Below, in pieces: positions 44,250 through 53,208 of a stretch of DNA of 64,000 nucleotides (positions are counted from its first letter, which is position 1; every line of letters begins with the position of its first letter). Where the stretch lies: assembly GCF_900143075.1 (NCBI RefSeq), contig NZ_FRCY01000001.1, positions 469,514-533,513 on the forward strand, written 5' to 3'. The translations under genes and the position numbers were made by a program. The notes beneath the pieces were generated by a model, which worked only from the letters and a program-made list of their open reading frames with translations, did no database searches and had not been told where the DNA came from. The DNA is from Cyclobacterium lianum. GTDB lineage: Bacteria; Bacteroidota; Bacteroidia; Cytophagales; Cyclobacteriaceae.

Positions 44250-44496
44250 ATGAAATACCTTTGCCTATCGCGCCTGCTGATGGCCTTCGCTGCCTGCCAG
44301 CCCTCAGTAAAACAATCCGAAACCGGGGACCAATTCACCGTCAATATAGATACGGTAATGATCCATCCGGAAAATGAAATCCATTATTTAACCACAAGTT
44401 TGTAACTTGCCAAATTGAGGCCGGATAAAAAGAACCTGTATAAAATCAATCGTTAGGAATGAACACTAGAAAAATCAATCTGAATGATTTGAAAAT
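44250..44496 (+). pseudogene. Decayed 5' part of a DUF4221 lipoprotein paralogue
   Basis: The frame from the ATG at 44250 encodes a lipoprotein-like start (AFAACQPSV) and then IDTVMIHPENEIHYLTTSL, alignable with TDTVMVDPGEEILFLNFGL of the intact gene that begins at 44497. In the same frame, past an in-frame TAA (44403), LRPDKKNLYKIN matches LSDDKKYLYNVN. Past TAG (44454) and TGA (44460), LEKINLNDL matches IEKINLNTL. Three stops in one uninterrupted frame alignment show a decayed duplicate of about 80 codons. It ends where the intact copy starts. Confidence 0.85.
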
Positions 44497-45642
44497 ATGA
44501 GACACTGTTTTTATCGTAGTATTTTTGTCTTTATTATTGCTTGCTCCAGCCCAGATGAAGTAGGTCTAACTCCCTTGGAAATTGCGACGGACACGGTCAT
44601 GGTTGATCCTGGTGAGGAAATTTTATTCCTCAATTTCGGTTTATGGGCAAGTGACTTGAGTGATGATAAAAAGTACCTTTACAATGTCAATTCTCAGGAA
44701 TACGCCATTGAAAAAATCAACCTCAATACATTGACATTCGAAAAAAGATACCCCTTTGAAAGAGAAGGTCCAAATGGGGTTGGGAATTTTTTAAGAACAT
44801 TTGCGCTAATTAACAATGATTCACTATTCATAAGTTTTCATCAAAATGAGCACCTATTCAATTGGCAAGGGGAAAAGCTAAAAAGCTTTGATATCATCGA
44901 AATGGGTAAGGAACAAGGCCAGTTGGCGGAAGGCGACAAGACTTACAAAACCATTAGTCTATCACAAGATGGCAGCCAATATGCTTCTTTAATCGTCAAT
45001 TCGGAGAATAAAAACGCTTCATTTGCCCTAATAGATCATATAGCTAAGACCTTTCATAAGATAGCTCTTCCCGGTATGGAAAAAACAAAAGATTACGAGT
45101 TAACTCTCAAAGAGGGACAAGGAATTTTAACCATGGGCTTAGGGCGGTACCTTTCAAAAGAAGGTGGAAATGTAATAGTAGGTACAGAAGTAAGTAATGA
45201 ACTCTATGTGCTTGACAATACTTCCGGTGAGTTAAACCATATTGCTTACAACAACCAGCTTACACCTAACGAAAAAAGCGGCAACTACCCCACTGAATTT
45301 GGAGATAGGGTTCAATATAGTAATTTTCATCGTAAGATTATGGAGGACATAAGTTTCATGAACCCAGTTTGGGATGAAAAAAAACAGGTTTATTACCGCT
45401 TTTCCTATCAAATGAAATATGATGATAATGCGAAGCCGAAAGATGGACAGTTATATACGCCTACCACAGGTGCAGATGTTTACCTTAGTGTTTTAGACAA
45501 AGATTTCAAATTAATCGCAGAAAGTCATTTACAATCTATGGACGAGCGCCCTCCATTTCATTTTGCCAAAGACGGTAAACTTTGGTTTTTTGAAAACCTT
45601 GAGGACGAAATGGGATTTGTCCGGATGGACATTACCTGGTAA
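44497..45642 (+). CDS. DUF4221-family lipoprotein (6-bladed propeller-like)
   Basis: A 381-residue lipoprotein. A short signal ends at FIIACSS (Cys16). The mature part begins TPLEIATDTVMVDPGEEILF and continues LSDDKKYLYNVNSQEYAIEK and GPNGVG, the recurring pattern of DUF4221 proteins in Cyclobacteriaceae-like genomes, which are related to the 6-bladed propeller lipoproteins at the left end of this window. The role is unknown. The start is the ATG at 44497. Directly upstream is a decayed copy of the same family, so the gene arose in or next to a tandem duplication. A response-regulator gene converges on it 21 bp downstream. Confidence 0.85.
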   Translation: MRHCFYRSIFVFIIACSSPDEVGLTPLEIATDTVMVDPGEEILFLNFGLWASDLSDDKKYLYNVNSQEYAIEKINLNTLTFEKRYPFEREGPNGVGNFLRTFALINNDSLFISFHQNEHLFNWQGEKLKSFDIIEMGKEQGQLAEGDKTYKTISLSQDGSQYASLIVNSENKNASFALIDHIAKTFHKIALPGMEKTKDYELTLKEGQGILTMGLGRYLSKEGGNVIVGTEVSNELYVLDNTSGELNHIAYNNQLTPNEKSGNYPTEFGDRVQYSNFHRKIMEDISFMNPVWDEKKQVYYRFSYQMKYDDNAKPKDGQLYTPTTGADVYLSVLDKDFKLIAESHLQSMDERPPFHFAKDGKLWFFENLEDEMGFVRMDITW

Positions 45643-45663
45643 TTAACCCATGGTGCCACAGGT

Positions 45664-46374
45664 TCATTTCCCGCTACGCACCCATTTTTCCACCTCCTCC
45701 CGGTAGGATTCCCCAATAGAAAATTCCTGATCCCCCAAAAAAAGGCTGTTTTTGCGGATGGCCGTAATTTCGTCCAGCGCTACAGCGTAGGATTTGTGGA
45801 TGCGGATCAGCTTTTTAGGCGGTAAAATTGACTCCAATTCCTTGAAACTCATGCGAACCAGCAGCGGTTGCTCCTGGTTTCGCAGATAAAATTTGATATA
45901 GTCACCATACCCTTTTATCCATACAATATCATCAAACCGGATCTTTACCTGGCTGTAATCCACGTTGGCAAAAAAATGGTCGGGTGTATTTACTGTGGAG
46001 GGGGCATTGCCGGTTTTCAACTCATGAAGTTCCCTGGCCCGGTTGCAGGCTTTGATAAACCGCTCCAGAGGTACGGGTTTGACCAGATAATCCACCACAT
46101 CCAGGTCAAAACTGTCTACGGCATATTGGCTGTAGGCCGTAACGAAGATAACCAGGGGCTTCTTCTTCAGACTGGAAATAAACTGAAATCCCGTCAGATC
46201 TGGCATTTGTATGTCCACAAAGATCAGGTCAACGGAATGCACCCGGAGCGCTTCCATAGCCTCAAAAGCATCCCCGCAGACTGCTACCAACTTTAAAAAG
46301 GGCACCTTGCTGATGTAATCTTTTAGCAACTCCAGGGCCAGGGGCTCGTCATCTATGGCAATACAGTTTATCAT
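45664..46374 (-). CDS. LytTR-type response regulator
   Basis: A 236-residue LytR/AlgR-type regulator. The receiver domain has acidic pocket AIDDE (residues 6-10) and phospho-acceptor Asp54 in LIFVDIQMPDLTGF, with VTAYSQYAVDSFD and DYLVKPVPLERF (the K of the active site) closing it. A LytTR DNA-binding domain follows: IVWIKGYGDYIKFYLRN, VRMSFKELESILPPKKLIRI and HKSYAVALDEITAI. It should switch on a target promoter after phosphorylation. No sensor kinase is intact beside it. Upstream, a short frame ending at 46372 (KYTEAYPSEDPGSWIPQHSE) has its TGA overlapping the start ATG at 46374, but it shows no kinase motif. The regulator is therefore an orphan in this window. Confidence 0.92.
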   Translation of the reverse strand: MINCIAIDDEPLALELLKDYISKVPFLKLVAVCGDAFEAMEALRVHSVDLIFVDIQMPDLTGFQFISSLKKKPLVIFVTAYSQYAVDSFDLDVVDYLVKPVPLERFIKACNRARELHELKTGNAPSTVNTPDHFFANVDYSQVKIRFDDIVWIKGYGDYIKFYLRNQEQPLLVRMSFKELESILPPKKLIRIHKSYAVALDEITAIRKNSLFLGDQEFSIGESYREEVEKWVRSGK

Positions 46375-46561
46375 CTGCTCACGCTTTGTTCCGAATGTTG
46401 AGGAATCCAGCTACCGGGATCCTCAGAAGGATAGGCTTCGGTATATTTAGCCAATAGCATTTAAATTTAACGTTGAATTCGTGGCATAACTGGCCTAAGG
46501 TAAGCATTTTGAACAAGAAAATTATTGGTATTCCGACTTCACATTGCCTGAAAGGGCGTAA

Positions 46562-46592
46562 AAAGAAACCGGCCTGCAAGACCGGTTTCTTT
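46562..46592 (-). terminator. Terminator after the small secreted protein
   Basis: On the minus strand AAAGAAACCGG pairs perfectly over 11 bp with CCGGTTTCTTT, loop TCTTGCAGG, followed by further Ts. It is 37 bp past the stop at 46629. Confidence 0.9.
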
Positions 46593-46628
46593 AGGTTAAT
46601 CCATTTCCCTTAATTGAGTTTCGCTAAA

Positions 46629-47216
46629 TTAACCAACTGTGAAATGTTGGAAGTAAGTCTTTTTCCCATCTTTTACGGTGATGGTATATTCGTCCTTTAC
46701 GGCTTTTTCAAAGTTAAAGACTTTGTCAAAACTTCCATCTACCTTTTCAGAAGCACTGAATATTTCTTGTTTGTTGCTATTGGTGATTTTTATGTCCACT
46801 TTTTTCAGCTCTTCGTCAGAAAGCGTTAAAACCACTTTGTCGCCCATAACTTTGAAAACAGAAGGTGTAATTTTTTCCTCTTTTTGGGTGATGGCTATTT
46901 TATCACCCTTGACATCAAACGTATAGGTCACACTGGCCTGAGGGTTGTCTACCGTAAAATAATAGGTGCCTGCTGCCAATTGATCCAGGTTGAACTTTTT
47001 AGCGTACTCGTCGTCATATACGGTTGTATAAAACAAGGTATTGGCGGTTTGATCTGTAATTTTTATGATCGATGACCTGGCATGGGAATCCAGGGTAAAA
47101 AACAGATTTTTACCGTCGGAGCTACTAATCAAGCTGCTGGTTGGGACAGGCGTCATGCTGGTTAAGGATACCAGTACTAATGCGACTATTGCGGAAATTT
47201 TCATTATGTTTTTCAT
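46629..47216 (-). CDS. Small secreted beta-rich protein (hypothetical)
   Basis: A 195-residue exported protein. The ATG at 47216 starts MKNIMKISAIVALVLVS, a signal peptide; upstream residues in the same frame are not plausible. The mature protein consists of two similar beta-rich halves, about 45-115 and 120-195: AGTYYFTVDNPQASVTYTFD and KDEYTITVKDGKKTYFQHFT. This pattern is common in Bacteroidota secreted proteins of unknown function. A 14-bp palindrome lies 18 bp upstream of the start, and a terminator follows the stop. Single gene. I do not recognise a specific family. Confidence 0.7.
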   Translation of the reverse strand: MKNIMKISAIVALVLVSLTSMTPVPTSSLISSSDGKNLFFTLDSHARSSIIKITDQTANTLFYTTVYDDEYAKKFNLDQLAAGTYYFTVDNPQASVTYTFDVKGDKIAITQKEEKITPSVFKVMGDKVVLTLSDEELKKVDIKITNSNKQEIFSASEKVDGSFDKVFNFEKAVKDEYTITVKDGKKTYFQHFTVG

Positions 47217-47233
47217 GGTTTTTCTTTTTATGC

Positions 47234-47247
47234 CTGCCAGCTGGCAG
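47234..47247. promoter_or_regulatory. 14-bp perfect palindrome upstream of the secreted-protein gene
   Basis: CTGCCAGCTGGCAG lies 18 bp ahead of the ATG at 47216 and is a perfect palindrome. The position fits an operator or 5' UTR hairpin. No factor is assigned. Confidence 0.5.
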
Positions 47248-47306
47248 ACGGTTGTTGAATGATTTACAGGACAAACATAAGGAGGAATAAAGGTCTGAAT
47301 CCGCAA

Positions 47307-47875
47307 AGGAGATCAACCTGAAAAAGTTTGCGATGAATCCGGAAATTCTTGCGGTGAAAGGTTTTACAAATCTACAGCCGGTATGAAAAAGCCCTTTCTC
47401 CCCTTGAGAAAATCCCAATATTTTAAGCGAATTTATCCGGATAAAAGGTGAAACACCTGGAGTGATGAAGGAAAAATTGAATTTTCAAAAAAAAGTTTCT
47501 TTCTTATTTTAGTCGATAGAACATTTATCCAAATAAATTAAGAGACTAATAAACAAAACGAAAATTTTATTGATATACGAAAAGAGCGTTGGGCCGACAA
47601 AAAACCGGGGGTGCAGTGGGCTTGCGGGCGGAAGGATTTTTGTCTTGAATTTTTTGTTTCTTTTTGTTTTAAGACAAAGAGAAAGAGGAAAGAAGAATCA
47701 AATCACAAGAATACGGTCCAATTCATAAAACCAGGATAATCTGATTAAGCAAACTAATTATTAAAAGACAAGTGAAGAATATTTTTCCAAAATCGATTTG
47801 ATGTAGGTATATAATATACCCCTTTCGTTCTTTAAAAGAGATGAATCCGGAAAATAATAAAGATTCCATAAATTC
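47307..47875. other. Intergenic region with dispersed element
   Basis: No gene. Contains the dispersed element at 47577-47679, with an 8-bp inverted repeat (TTTGTCTT ... AAGACAAA). Otherwise A+T-rich. Confidence 0.6.
47577..47679 (+). repeat. Dispersed ~100-bp A+T-rich element (copy 2)
   Basis: It matches 23758-23858 segment by segment (AGAGCG, GACAAAAAACCG, GGAAGGATTTTT, GTCTTGA, TTTTTT, TCTTTTT) in the same orientation. The two copies are 24 kb apart and have diverged by substitutions and small indels. It includes a potential stem TTTGTCTT ... AAGACAAA. Confidence 0.75.
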
Positions 47876-49846
47876 TTACCTGGGCAGGTAGTAAAAATGT
47901 CCATCTTCGGCCCCTACCAGCAATTCCCAAACCCCATCTTTATCCCAATCCACAAATGTAGGACTGGTAGTGTGTCCGGCCAGCATTTGATCGGTGAATG
48001 GCTCGTTGTATTGGAAAACTACCTTATCGGGGCTTTGGCTGATATTTTCGAAAAGGGACACATTCAGACTATTCACTAACAGGTCCAGGTCTCCATCATT
48101 GTCCCAGTCTGCCAGGCTGATCTTCCGCCTGCCGCTACTGCCCGCCTCCGCTGTGTTGAGGCGAAGGAGTCCTGTACCTTCATCCTGCACCTTATTTTTA
48201 TTGTTAAATGCAGACCCGTTTTCCCCGTAAAAAATTCGTTTGCCGGGTAGCAGCACCTGTTGTCCATTTTTTTGGGTTCCCTGGTACCAGGCCAGGTAGC
48301 CCTCATGATCGAGCATGACCAGATCCATATGGCCATCTTCGTCCCAGTCAACGGCAAAAGGAGTAGTTCTCCATTGAGTCACCAGTTCGTCGGGCTCTGG
48401 CTTCCACCAGTTCCAGGCGGGGTAGGGTGGATCCTGATCTCCCCAGTCTACCCTGACGGGCTGGGGAGCCCGGAGTTCTGTACCGGCATTTTGGATCCAT
48501 TCCACTTTTCCCCAGATGGAATTAAAAATAATATCCTGATGGCCGTCACCATCCCAATCTGCCACAGAGAGGGTGGTGTAGCCCCATTTGGCTTCGGCAG
48601 GCCCCTGAATAGAGCCATTTTCTCCGGCCTGTATGCGTATGGGCTCCCCTTTTACTTTCAATAATTCCGGTTCAGCCCACCTGGGGTCCGAACCACCACT
48701 TAGATTTTCGATAAAGGCGATGTGACCGGCAGAATTGCCGGCGATGATATCTTCATCTCCATCCTGGTCCCAATCTACACTTACGGGAGTTACCAGGGCA
48801 CCAAATTTCAAATGATCGGCTTGCTGCCGGAAATACCTGGGAGCGGTAAATTCCGGGATCCCATTGCGGATTTCCCCGGTATTTCGTACCCAGGCCACCC
48901 TGCCATCTTCATCTCCTACAATCAAATCCACATGGCCATCCTGGTCCCAGTCAATGGCCACCGGAATGATCATTTCCAGGTCCATTTTGAGGATTCCTTC
49001 CTGGTTTTCCAAAAATACGCCTTTGCTATACACGGGTTGCTCCCGACTGCCCACATTTTCGAAATAGGTCAAGCGGTCCAGAAATTCTCCGCATATCAAA
49101 TCCAGGTCCCCGTCCCCGTCAAAGTCTGCCAGGTTGGGAGAAGGAGCGCCGTACACATCGATTTCCTCGCCGCCGGCCTGAAGACGCCCTCTATTTACAT
49201 ATTCACCGTCCTTGTTTTCCAGTAGATACACATAGCCATGAAGCGGTCCGTTGACCCAATTTCCGCTGCTGTCGTAGGCATTGTCCCAGCCATAGTCCGA
49301 CCAGTCGTCCATTCCCACCAATATATCCAGGTCTCCGTCTCCGTCGTAATCGGCCATTTTCCATTGGTTAAAGCGGGGATTTTTACCTAAATCTTTTGTA
49401 AGCTCTTCGACAGGAAACAAATCTTCGGGCATCGAGTCCAGCGCGGTGTGGAAATTTTGCAGCAATGCGCCCGGGGTAGTCACCTTCGGTTCACCCAGTC
49501 TGGTATGAGAGACCTGCACTTTGGAAATGGCATCTCCCAGGCGTACCGGGGGAGCAAAGACGGGAAAAGCCTCACCGCTGGTGTTTTCAAAAAAGTAGAG
49601 CCCATTGAAAGGCTTGTCGGGACAAGATACCAGCATGTCCATATCTCCATCACCATCGTAATCCATCGGCAGGGGCCAGGCCCACAGACCTACTCCCAGA
49701 AAGGCAGAGCCCTCCGGTTGGTTATAGTTGATGCGTTTAAATAGTGCGGTAGAGGGCTCAGATTTGTCGGTTTCTTCCCCGCATCCGGCGCATAGGGTCA
49801 GTGCAAAGACGATCAGGGGGAGACAAGTACGCAAGGGAAATAACAT
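47876..49846 (-). CDS. VCBS/FG-GAP repeat lipoprotein
   Basis: A 656-residue lipoprotein (signal ends LCAGC). At least nine Ca2+-binding FG-GAP/VCBS repeats are visible, spaced through the chain, with the DxDxDGxxD core: MDYDGDGDMDMLVS, ADYDGDGDLDILVG, ADFDGDGDLDLICG, IDWDQDGHVDLIVG, VDWDQDGDEDIIAG, ADWDGDGHQDIIFN, VDWDEDGHMDLVML, ADWDNDGDLDLLVN and VDWDKDGVWELLVG. These blades form a beta-propeller used in binding at the cell surface. The gene lies just downstream of the SDR-denD-gntP genes in the same direction (85-bp gap), so it could belong to that unit, with no clear enzymatic role. The start is the ATG at 49846. Confidence 0.88.
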   Translation of the reverse strand: MLFPLRTCLPLIVFALTLCAGCGEETDKSEPSTALFKRINYNQPEGSAFLGVGLWAWPLPMDYDGDGDMDMLVSCPDKPFNGLYFFENTSGEAFPVFAPPVRLGDAISKVQVSHTRLGEPKVTTPGALLQNFHTALDSMPEDLFPVEELTKDLGKNPRFNQWKMADYDGDGDLDILVGMDDWSDYGWDNAYDSSGNWVNGPLHGYVYLLENKDGEYVNRGRLQAGGEEIDVYGAPSPNLADFDGDGDLDLICGEFLDRLTYFENVGSREQPVYSKGVFLENQEGILKMDLEMIIPVAIDWDQDGHVDLIVGDEDGRVAWVRNTGEIRNGIPEFTAPRYFRQQADHLKFGALVTPVSVDWDQDGDEDIIAGNSAGHIAFIENLSGGSDPRWAEPELLKVKGEPIRIQAGENGSIQGPAEAKWGYTTLSVADWDGDGHQDIIFNSIWGKVEWIQNAGTELRAPQPVRVDWGDQDPPYPAWNWWKPEPDELVTQWRTTPFAVDWDEDGHMDLVMLDHEGYLAWYQGTQKNGQQVLLPGKRIFYGENGSAFNNKNKVQDEGTGLLRLNTAEAGSSGRRKISLADWDNDGDLDLLVNSLNVSLFENISQSPDKVVFQYNEPFTDQMLAGHTTSPTFVDWDKDGVWELLVGAEDGHFYYLPR

Positions 49847-49931
49847 ATGACGTTTGTTTGATTCGGGTCTGTCAGGTATTGAAAATACATGTGCTCATTA
49901 TGTCTTACCATTTCAGACTTCAAATAGGCCA

Positions 49932-50684
49932 TCAGCCCCTGCCCATATACGGCATTCCATTGGCCATTAGGGTTATCCAGGGAATATTGGTGCCCAGCGG
50001 CAGGCTGGCCATGTGCACTACCGCCCTGCCTACCTCTGCTACGTCCATAGTGGGCTCTATCTTGTGTGTACCGTCTGCCTGCAGGATACCTTTTTCTATT
50101 CTTTTGGTCATCTCACTTCTGGCATTGCCGATATCGATTTGCCCGCACACGATGTCATGCGCCCTGCCGTCGAGATTGGTGGAGCGGGTGAGCCCCGTAA
50201 TGGCATGTTTGCTGGCGGTATAGGCCACCGACTGCGGTCTGGGCGAATGCGCAGAGAGGGATCCATTGTTGATGATACGTCCCCCTTTCGGATCTTGCTC
50301 GCGCATCAGTTTGAAAGCCTCCTGCGTGCACAGAAAAGCACCTGTAAGGTTGGTGTCGATGACCATTTTCCAGTCTGCAAAGGAAAGCTCGTCCAGTGAC
50401 ACCGAGGGGGCATTTACGCCTGCATTGTTGAATAACAGATCGAGACGGCCAAAATGCGCTCTGGTCTTTAGAAAGAGCTGTCTCACGTCGGCAGGGTCCG
50501 TAATATCTGCAGGGCACAGGAGGTGATTTTCTCCGGTACATAACCGGGCGGTTGCTTCAAGCGATTCTTTTTTTCTACCGGCCAGGATAAGGGTCCAGTC
50601 ATCGTCTGCCAGTGCTTGCGCTACGGCTCTTCCTATTCCTGACCCTGCTCCGGTAATGATTGCAGTTTTTATGTTAGGATTCAT
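49932..50684 (-). CDS. SDR-family oxidoreductase
   Basis: A 250-residue classical short-chain dehydrogenase. It has a TGAGSGIG cofactor loop at residues 11-18 ([20 protein letters not shown]), the NNAG motif, catalytic Ser in [10 protein letters not shown] and YTASK in [12 protein letters not shown]. It uses NAD(P) to oxidise or reduce a hydroxyl. Its start overlaps the denD stop by 11 bp, so the two are translationally coupled and probably act in one acid-sugar pathway. The substrate is unknown. Confidence 0.9.
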   Translation of the reverse strand: MNPNIKTAIITGAGSGIGRAVAQALADDDWTLILAGRKKESLEATARLCTGENHLLCPADITDPADVRQLFLKTRAHFGRLDLLFNNAGVNAPSVSLDELSFADWKMVIDTNLTGAFLCTQEAFKLMREQDPKGGRIINNGSLSAHSPRPQSVAYTASKHAITGLTRSTNLDGRAHDIVCGQIDIGNARSEMTKRIEKGILQADGTHKIEPTMDVAEVGRAVVHMASLPLGTNIPWITLMANGMPYMGRG

Positions 50685-51639
50685 GAAGGTCGATTTGTAT
50701 GTTTTCTTCTCGGATATAATTTTGAATAATTTCTTCTACATCCCTGTCGGCAGTAAAGCCAAGCTGATCTGCCTTGCGTGTATTGAAGTGCGGAGGCCAG
50801 GTAAGTACGATACTTTGTAAAAATGCATCCGGCTCATGGCGAATGCGCCGGGCAGTTTTCACACCGGCCACTTTTTGCAGACAATCGATCATGTGCTGCA
50901 CCGAAACGGTAAGTCCAGGCAGGTTGATGCATCGATCGGCACCTATCAGTTTGGCGTCAAGGCTTGCTGCATGAATAAAGTTTCGCACTACCTGTCGGGG
51001 AGAAAGGATCCAGAATTCAGCATCAGGATTTACCGGATAGCTGGCCTCTTGCCCATTCAGCGGCTCACGGATGATGCTGCTCAAAAAGGATGAGGTGGCG
51101 GCGTTGGGTTTCCCGGGCCGTACCGTAATGGTAGGCAACCTCAGGCAGCGGGCGTCTACAAAGCCTCTACGACTGTAGTCGTTCATCAACAGGTCGACGA
51201 TTGCTTTTTGGGTTCCATAGGAGCTTCTGGGTTTTGGTGCGGTATCCTCGGTAATGATTTGCCGTACGTCACCCCCAAAAATCCCACATGAACTCGCAAA
51301 AACGATGCGTGGCTGGTGTCCCAGTTCGCGGCATTTTTCCAACAGTCGCAAGGAAGCCCTCAGGTTTACGTCCATGCCGAGCTCAAAATTTTTCTCTGCT
51401 TCTCCGCTTACTACCGCCGCCAGGTGAAAGATCAGGTCTGGTTTGCTTTCCAATAGCTGATCTATCCATTTTGGTTCACCGAAATTTCCTGTGATGACGG
51501 TAAACCCGGGATCCTCTCGAAGCTTTTCGGGAAAATGAAGGTCAAAAAGCGTGATGGAGGCAGAGGGGTTTTCCTGCCGGTATTCGGTAGCGAGACGGCT
51601 ACCGATAAATCCTCCTGCACCAATGATCAATACATGCAT
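50674..51639 (-). CDS. denD: D-erythronate dehydrogenase-like NAD-dependent epimerase/dehydratase
   Basis: A 321-residue extended SDR. The NAD-binding loop is [18 protein letters not shown], the Ser-Tyr-Lys set is in [11 protein letters not shown] and [15 protein letters not shown]. The C-terminal [19 protein letters not shown] and the overall length fit the DenD group, which oxidises D-erythronate-type C4 acids at C2. The start is the ATG at 51639. The preceding gene is a GntP-type permease 17 bp away and the next is another dehydrogenase overlapping by 11 bp. Assignment to denD rather than another UDP-sugar-type epimerase rests on similarity to the family and the context. Confidence 0.8.
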   Translation of the reverse strand: MHVLIIGAGGFIGSRLATEYRQENPSASITLFDLHFPEKLREDPGFTVITGNFGEPKWIDQLLESKPDLIFHLAAVVSGEAEKNFELGMDVNLRASLRLLEKCRELGHQPRIVFASSCGIFGGDVRQIITEDTAPKPRSSYGTQKAIVDLLMNDYSRRGFVDARCLRLPTITVRPGKPNAATSSFLSSIIREPLNGQEASYPVNPDAEFWILSPRQVVRNFIHAASLDAKLIGADRCINLPGLTVSVQHMIDCLQKVAGVKTARRIRHEPDAFLQSIVLTWPPHFNTRKADQLGFTADRDVEEIIQNYIREENIQIDLHES

Positions 51640-51656
51640 AGGTTAATGGGTTTAAG

Positions 51657-53018
51657 TTATACTAAAGGTACTATCCAGGACAATAGCCAAACCTGCAACA
51701 TTCCTGCCAGAGAAATGAGCGCCAGCAAAAGTGTCCAGGTGCTCAATGCTTCTTTTTCCGTAAGCCCGCTCATCCTGGCTACTACCCAAAAGGCACTGTC
51801 ATTCATCCAGGAGACAAAAAGTGAACCAAAGCCCATAGCCATCAGCAGGTATACCGGATGGTAGGACAGCTCAATGTTGTTTCCCAGGAGGGCAGTAATG
51901 ATGGCAGCACTGGAGATCATCGCCACCGTACCGGAACCCTGCGCGGTTTTCAATACTGCAGCGATAAGCCAGGCCAGGGGAACCAGGTGAATATTCATAC
52001 CATCGGTAGCCTTTCTGATGGCTTCCCCTATACCGCTCTCTCCGATCATGGCACCGTAGGCCCCACCTGCACTGGTGATCAGGATGATCAGGCCACCGAT
52101 CTCAAGTGGCTTTCCTACTTTCGTCCATAGCTCTGCGGCTTTCAGTTGTTGTGATCTGGCCCATAGATACAGCGCGAGGCCGGTGCCTGCGGCCATGGCG
52201 GTGTTTTTGTTGCCCATCACCGCCAGCACCTCGGGCAGTTGGCCGGTAAGGGCCTGATACAAAGAGGCAGTACCGATAAGAATAATGGGCAATACGATAG
52301 GTGCAAGTGACAGCGGCAGGGATAATTTTTTGGCTATTACCGGTGATGTGTTTACACTTACCCGGACGGGAATATGCAGCCGGCGATTCATTCTTTTGCC
52401 TGCCTGAATGACCAATATAGCCGGAAGTACCCCCAGAAATAGCCCCATAAGGATTACCATGCCCAAGTCCAGTCCCATTGTTTCTGCCATGATCAGCGGT
52501 CCCGGGGTAGGCGGCACGATACTGTGGGTGATGGCTGCACCACCTCCGATGGCACAGACATAAAGCACATAGTTTTTCCCTGTCTTGATCGCGAGGGTGA
52601 TGCCCAGGGGAATCAGGAGAAAAAAAACCGTGTCTAGGAATACGGGTACTGAGAGAATAAAGCCGGCGAGCATCAGGGCCAGGGGAGCCTGTTTTTCGCC
52701 CATGGTCGTCAGCAGGCGATTTACGATATTTTCAGCGGCCCCACTTTCCATCATGGCCGTACCGATAATAGCTGCCAGGGCAATCACCCAGGCAATATTG
52801 CCCGCCATCCTGCCAAAAGCTTCCATTGGCGACTCGAGGGCTGCCAGCATTCCCTCATTCTCCATCAATTCCGGGCTGAGTAGTCCGACAAAAACTGCTG
52901 CCAGGATCAGGGCGATAAAAGGATGGAATCGCCATTTGTAAATCAACAGGGTGACAAGTCCAATACTAAATAAAAGAATGGCGAAAGGCCAATAATCGTT
53001 ACTGAATATTGAAAACAT
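51657..53018 (-). CDS. GntP-family acid-sugar permease
   Basis: A 453-residue permease with about 12 helices. GntP-family signatures: FIALILAAVFVGLLSPEL, GAAITHSIVPPTPGPLIMAE and GGAYGAMIGESGIGEAIRKA. It should carry gluconate or a related sugar acid with H+ across the inner membrane. It is the first gene of the leftward unit with denD and an SDR, so the imported acid is likely a C4 acid (erythronate/threonate) or similar. The start is the ATG at 53018. No kinase or aldolase of a C4-acid pathway is within the window. Confidence 0.9.
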   Translation of the reverse strand: MFSIFSNDYWPFAILLFSIGLVTLLIYKWRFHPFIALILAAVFVGLLSPELMENEGMLAALESPMEAFGRMAGNIAWVIALAAIIGTAMMESGAAENIVNRLLTTMGEKQAPLALMLAGFILSVPVFLDTVFFLLIPLGITLAIKTGKNYVLYVCAIGGGAAITHSIVPPTPGPLIMAETMGLDLGMVILMGLFLGVLPAILVIQAGKRMNRRLHIPVRVSVNTSPVIAKKLSLPLSLAPIVLPIILIGTASLYQALTGQLPEVLAVMGNKNTAMAAGTGLALYLWARSQQLKAAELWTKVGKPLEIGGLIILITSAGGAYGAMIGESGIGEAIRKATDGMNIHLVPLAWLIAAVLKTAQGSGTVAMISSAAIITALLGNNIELSYHPVYLLMAMGFGSLFVSWMNDSAFWVVARMSGLTEKEALSTWTLLLALISLAGMLQVWLLSWIVPLV

Positions 53019-53208
53019 GGTTTAATTAAGGAAAAAAATTCTGAATTGTAACCATTTTTCCTTTCTACACGCATAATTTTTCTGCATTTCAGGAAATTCA
53101 CAGGAAATGAATTCTTTGCTTGTTTCCTGTGTTTTAAACGGATATCTTGTAGATATAAATGATTATTAGTTTAATAGAGAAGTGCATATTTTTTGAAAAA
53201 AAGTAAAC

